Assembly (NCBI RefSeq): GCF_964340395.1
Contig: NC_135564.1
Location: 6,552,361-6,616,360 of the forward strand
Direction: 5' to 3'
DNA: 64,000 bases
Source: Glandiceps talaboti
Lineage: Eukaryota > Hemichordata > Enteropneusta > Spengelidae
The stretch's first letter is position 1. Each line of letters opens with the position of its first letter. The notes beneath the pieces are model-generated. The model saw only the letters and a program-made list of their open reading frames with translations, was not told the DNA's origin and made no database searches. Positions 58,901-64,000 of this stretch are shown here, in pieces. The position numbers were made by a program, and so were the translations under genes.

Positions 58901-61832
58901 GGGAGAAAAAGAAGCTAAGGAATTAAGCAATGTAGCTATCAGTGCAGAAGTGTCTTCAAAACTCAAATATGCTGTAAGTATAAAACATTTTCTGATGTTT
59001 TGTCTTGTTATACTTTGAAGAAATTGTTTGGGCAGGTTTTTTATTTTCCTTTTGAATTTTGAAGAGCATTCATTAATTGTTGAAGTCCAATATAATGTAT
59101 TCTTGCTCATAAAGACAGGAAATAAATGTTGTTACATAAAGAATTGCAATTGCGCCCTCTATGGCATGTCGTGATATTCTTTTGTTTTTCTTGGGTTGGC
59201 TGATATGTATGTGCCAATGAAGTGGTTTTGTTTGTTGACAAACATAATGAATCACATCACAATTACTATGTAAGCATTTATCCATCCCAAGTTCTGATAG
59301 CCATTTTGGCTTATTTGTATGATGTCAAAGTTCAATTTGGGGAAAAGTCTTCACATCTCATGCAAATTTCTGCTTTAAATAAAGTTTCATCTAAGCACCT
59401 GTAGTTACTGGCTAGTTGTTCATAGTGTGGGACTCTGTGACACGCTTGTGTGAATTTGGCAACTGCTGTGGGGAACACCACTCCAGGAAATAGATGTAGT
59501 TTCATAAACTTTTGGTTGTGGAGAGTCATTCCATGATTTCACATCACATAAATATTGTGAAAACTTGTGAATATTTATCTAAAGGTGATAAGCATTTAGG
59601 AGTCATGAATATACATTGTGCATCTAATAAATATGCATGTTTTTCCCATGATACGCCACTGAACATTGTTTTCTTTGGATATTTGGCGCTATATAAATTT
59701 ATTAGATAGATAGATAGATAGATGCAAGGGTGGACCAGTGTCAGGTGAAATAGAGTTTCAATTTGATGTTTTTTGGCAATCGTGCAAAATTTATGTGATG
59801 TGAAATCATGAAATGACTCCTCAGAACCCAAAGTTCATGAAAATATATTTATTTCCTGGAGTGATGCTCTCTCTTTTAATCAAATGACCTTTGAACTTTG
59901 ACCTTTAAACTTTCATATCTCTTCATTTTTTTCAGTGTGAAAGTATAGCTGATGACCATGAGGATGATATTATTCATTTATTTACAAACAAACAACAGAA
60001 TATACATTATAAATTATGCGGACACCATGCAGGTATGTTTATACACCATGGGTTTTGACCTAAACAAACTATATTCATTTGTTGAGCTTGTTCAACATTG
60101 GGCGATTGTCCCTTAGTCTATGTTCAGACAAGCTTGAACTGTGAATGCAAGATTACAACTATAGAGGGCGCACTCACTTGCCAGCTTAGACAGCTGTGTA
60201 ACAGTGCTTGTCTCTGATTTGCATGAATGAAACCATTAACCATTTGAAATGGTAGTTTTGATTGATAACTGTCCACCAGTCATTAATTTAATGTATCTGT
60301 ACAGGAAAGAAATAACTACTCAACATCACTTAGATTATGACAGTTAGAGAAATAATAACAATGATTAACGAGGTAACAAGTGATCCATAACTTACTCCAA
60401 AAATTGAAAATTGGATTTACAACTTGACAAAGTAGACAGTCATGACATTAAGATATGTTATGACTTTCTCCCTTTAGAGCAATTAAAAAAAGGAAATAGG
60501 TGAAGACAGCTGGTATTTTTTTGTTGATGGTCAATTTCCTGTAGACTATGCCATCTTTTTCGCTTGACCAGTTTTGTGTGATGTCACCACCACTTAGCGT
60601 GGATGTTAATATTTGATAGTGTTAGACTGTTTTGTATTCTGAGCATGTTTATTGCCTGTCAAACTGATATGCATGAGTTAGCATCATCACTGGAACTGTT
60701 TTCTGAGAGTAACCAGAACACTGATGATTCAAATTGCTACCAAAAATAGTATCTTCCCTTATTCTTCAGAGATTTCTTTTTGTAGCATGAACAGTCTTAT
60801 CTGCAGATGATTTCATTTAAGAAGTGATATCTGGAGAGCTGTCAGAAGGTTTCAATTTCTGTACAGCCCTGTAGCTGTAACTACAACAACTACTGGTTTC
60901 AAACTTGTTCTTCTAAAAGTTTACTAGTATTGTTTTAGCTATTCTGTTTGTATCATCAGGACATCCATACTAGGTTTTGAAAAATTTAAAAAAGTATAAC
61001 AAAAGTTAAGGTTTGTGTACATGTTGGTGATACTTTCATTTCATAATCATACTTTAACATTCTGAATGACTTAGAAATGACAAATTAAAGTCAAAAGGAA
61101 ACTTTTTAAACCATGTGTTTCATTAAAATTTCCAAAGTTTAGTGATGAACATAAATTTTCGCTCAGACACACAGTCAAATTTTCTCTCAGACACACAGTC
61201 AAATTTTCTCTCAGACACACAGTCAAATTTTCTCTCAGACACACAGTCAAATTTTCGCTCAGACTCACAGTCAAATTTTTGCTCAGACACACAGTCGAAT
61301 TTCGCAGTCGAATTTTCACTCAGACACACAGTCAAATTTTCGCTCAGACACACAGTTGAATTTTCTCTCAGACACACAGTCAAATTTTCTCTCAGACATA
61401 CAGTCATGGGGTTGCCATCTGACAATCAGTGACAGTGTAGATGGCATCAATTTTTAAACATATTTCACCAGATTGAAAAAATACAACTATAGGGTTGGTT
61501 TGTTATGAGAATCGTAGAACTAAGCACAACAGGCCTCACCTATAGACCGATAGACCGTTAGCTACGTTTAACAATCAAGAAAAAAAATCAAGAATTCTTG
61601 AATAAACATGCAATCTTTGTAGAGAGATATTTTGGAGGAGTAGGAATATTAAAGGAAGTGAAGTTATTTGATTGATTTGAGCTAACACCCTTCATTCTGT
61701 CCCAAAACAACCCCACCATCCCAACCTCTTTGCAATGTTGTTACATAATCTTCAAGTCACCTTTCTTTCTTTTTTTCATTTCCAGAACTCTGTCATGATT
61801 TGAAAGAAGTACCACTGCGTGATGAGCTGTAG
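55972..61832 (+). CDS. CNPY2: CNPY2, canopy FGF-signalling regulator 2 / MIR-interacting saposin-like protein
   Basis: Exons: 55972-56065, 57808-57923, 58770-58973, 59936-60032 and 61786-61832. They total 558 nt, 185 residues (human 182). A signal peptide covers about residues 1-22. Six cysteines follow the saposin-like canopy pattern: C30 and C33 (CGAC), C88, C139, C166 and C173. Family blocks include VDPRKTIDVGSFRVLPDGSQ, VPYATSEIHLMEVLE, the CESIADDHEDDII block and LCHDL. The C-terminus is RDEL, an ER-retention signal of the KDEL/HDEL type. In vertebrates CNPY2 acts in the ER lumen; it has been tied to the PERK branch of the unfolded-protein response and to stabilising the LDL-receptor regulator MYLIP/MIR (established). 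Phases are 1, 0, 0 and 1. A 5' UTR intron (55718-55968) precedes the ATG. Confidence 0.96.
57112..57171 (+). repeat. (TA)n repeats
   Basis: Two TA runs about 20 bases apart in the first CNPY2 coding intron. Confidence 0.9.
58390..58665 (+). mobile_element. SINE-like interspersed repeat, copy 2
   Basis: Matches 16755-16990 in several ordered blocks (CTCAGTCAA, ATCTGGTAGGAT, GCTTATAGAGACTG, CCAGGGAATTGAGG, CCAGGGGTAATAATTG). A GGTTCAAGCCTC block at about 58404 resembles a tRNA-type B box, supporting a tRNA-derived SINE. It lies in a CNPY2 intron. Confidence 0.6.
59476..59866. mobile_element. Foldback element, arms about 85 bp, with a nested repeat
   Basis: The arms 59476-59560 and 59782-59866 are imperfect reverse complements (ACTCCAGGAAATA, CATGATTTCACATCACATAA). 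Between them lies a GGCGCTATATAAATTTATTA motif followed by GATA units (59701-59722), like the 3' tail of a SINE or LINE. It lies in the third CNPY2 coding intron. Confidence 0.75.
61155..61410 (+). repeat. Minisatellite, 24-bp unit, about ten copies
   Basis: Unit contains CAGACACACAGTCAAATTTT followed by CTCT or CGCT. The 24-base period keeps frames open on both strands, giving repetitive Ser/Asp/Thr/Gln or Cys/Val/Ser peptides without biological support. It lies in the last CNPY2 intron. Confidence 0.93.
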
Positions 61833-62912
61833 TTATTGTCATTGCCTTCATCCTATCTGGTGCTATTTGTCAACTTTTGTCAATTTTATGTCAGATCACT
61901 CTCTTTATATTCACAGGTCTTCTTGTTGTCGTCATCAACCACACATTAGAAGAGATATTCATTCATTTTGAAACATATTTTGAATTTTATTAATAGATGT
62001 AGCATAATAAGGTGTTTTGTTGTAGGACATGTCATTCTCATAGGGGCTTATACACAGTAGATTCATAGATTTATGTTTTTTATAATGGAAGGTTTGAGTT
62101 TTAGTCAATCTTTATTCTTTATCCTCAGTTCTTTTTGGACCATCTTCCACAACCAATTTAGAGTTTAAAAAAATCAAAACGGTTTTCTTTCCTTGAATCT
62201 TACCTCTTACTATGGTAAAGGTAATGATATGTGAAAGGAGTCTGTAATTGTAAGACTCCTATTCACTCAAGAGCATTTTAGAACGCTACCTCTCATTGGC
62301 TTCAGAATTTGGAATGTTTGCCATAATTGGTCAAATGACTTAAATTGCCCAATAAGAAAGCAGGTTACTCTAGAGACTTTGCACCAACACAAGCTTGAAG
62401 AAAAAATAAATAGTGGGTATAAATACACACAAGTATTTCTAAGTTTCTTGTAGCTGAGTCTTTTCTTAGATCATGAAAAGTAATGAAAATAATTTTTGAA
62501 AGTACAAAAATTATTTTGAACAATCAACACTTGAAGCTTATCTAATCTAATGATTGACACCTCAAACCTTGTCATGTAGGTATTATATTCTGTGTAGTTT
62601 GTGTCCTTGTCAACATGAAAAAAAAGAAGCTTTTTTTTTTTTTAACTTTTTCAAAAATCAACATTTAGAATTATCCTACCATTACTTACATTGTGTGTTC
62701 TAATCACTTTTCTGTTATTTACATATTGACTTCTGTCTTATGTAGATTGGGAAGTATTTGTATTTCTTGTTTTACCAATTTTCATCAAACTATAACTGTA
62801 CAAGAACACTTGAATAGGTGTGATTGTATCAAAATCATGTAAACAACAAACTGCCAATTAAATGAACAAAATGTATCTTGGCTAAATTCCTCTGGTCTCA
62901 TCATTGGAATAT

Positions 62913-62918
62913 AATAAA
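62913..62918 (+). terminator. Candidate polyadenylation signal of CNPY2
   Basis: AATAAATAAA about 1.1 kb after the stop codon; an earlier AATAAA at 62405 is an alternative. Confidence 0.35.
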
Positions 62919-63676
62919 TAAATTCAAATTGCAGTATAAGTATTTTGTAATATTGATGTGAATTCTTGTCTGTACTTCAACTTACTTCTTTTTTTTCTAA
63001 CATATGCCATCATGTTATTGTCTACTTAGGCAAAATAATGAAAATAAACTTATTTCTGTATTTTCTCAAACGTTGGTGCTATTCTGTGTACTTTACCCCA
63101 CCCCCACCCCCCCTCCTGTGCATAGACAGCCATTCTGCTATTCATGCCATTCTCAGCACAAAGACACGATATTGTTAAGACTAACTATGGTACTGTTTTA
63201 CAACTTGCATTATATTTGACAAAATTTAGTTGTTTTGCTGGAAAGGGTGTGGACATCAAGCGAAACTCTCCATGCACCTAGGATTGGTCAGTCACCTGTC
63301 GAGTGTATGGGTTCACAATGATAGAACAATAGTTTGGACAAAATAAGTAGCTCTCCCGTCAGAAAAAGTTTGAAGATAGAGTATAAAGACTTGATTCTTG
63401 ACAATTGTTGATTTTGTAATGTTGTTTATTCTCACATATTATACATTCTTGTTTTTGTTTGTTTTTTTCACCGTGTCAGACGTTTGTTCCAATGAGACCA
63501 TGTAGCAGTAATTTCAAATTATTATTATTATTATTATTGTACATTTCGATTGGCTAGACTAGATTAGTTAATGTGTAACTTTTCTTGTCTCTCATCCTTT
63601 CGATATGGGTGAATAAATATTCAATCCGCCTTAATTCAATTCAATATTACGTCCACTAATTTGCAAATGCCACCGA

Positions 63677-63819
<143 letters not shown>

Positions 63820-64000
63820 TTTTAGATTCAGATTGATTCAGTAAGTAAACGGGTCACGTCAATTGATACTACAAACATTACATATTTAATTATGTAGGTG
63901 AAGTCTACAGCTGTTATAAGAATGACAAGGCCGACTTATATAAAACCAATTACTATCTCAAGATCATAAAATCATTAAATCTCAGGTGGATTTTGATCTC

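Overview
This is AT-rich, intron-rich animal DNA. Every gene carries GT-AG introns, the genes are separated by several kilobases of repeat-rich DNA, and the proteins are metazoan families. The many short foldback elements, microsatellites and minisatellites fit a marine invertebrate bilaterian; the sequence alone does not settle the phylum. There is no prokaryotic gene organisation, CRISPR array, rRNA gene or complete tRNA gene.

Layout, left to right. (1) MEIOC, minus strand, 1755-14786: five coding exons giving the first 737 residues of a meiosis-specific YTHDC2 partner; the 3' exons lie off the left edge. (2) DNAJC9, minus strand, 18190-26806: complete, five exons, 272 residues, a J-domain histone co-chaperone. 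(3) About 10 kb without a recognisable gene (26.8-37.2 kb), holding foldback elements, a field of TGGCCA palindromes and a 1.2 kb higher-order satellite. (4) A Lifeguard/TMBIM-family membrane protein, plus strand, 37292-47327, 241-242 residues, with two pairs of duplicated exons: an 84-nt internal pair and a pair of complete alternative last exons. (5) A FASTK-family mitochondrial RNA protein, minus strand, 50903-55112, five exons, 672 residues, head to head with (6) CNPY2 (canopy 2), plus strand, 55972-61832, 185 residues, ending in the ER-retention tetrapeptide RDEL.

The genes do not form one pathway. They are a meiotic regulator, a histone chaperone, a calcium and cell-death membrane regulator, a mitochondrial RNA factor and an ER saposin-like protein. 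The FASTK gene and CNPY2 probably share one promoter region. All exon joins were worked out by hand from splice consensus, reading phase and similarity to known families; the phases agree across every gene model.

The most interesting signal is the Lifeguard gene. Its paired exons predict up to four isoforms that differ in the TM3-TM4 loop charge and in the C-terminal helix and tail. Other points of interest are a last-exon segment of the FASTK gene repeated three times across its stop codon, two equal-length Harbinger-like elements (one 18 bases after a Lifeguard stop codon), and several previously unnamed foldback families.
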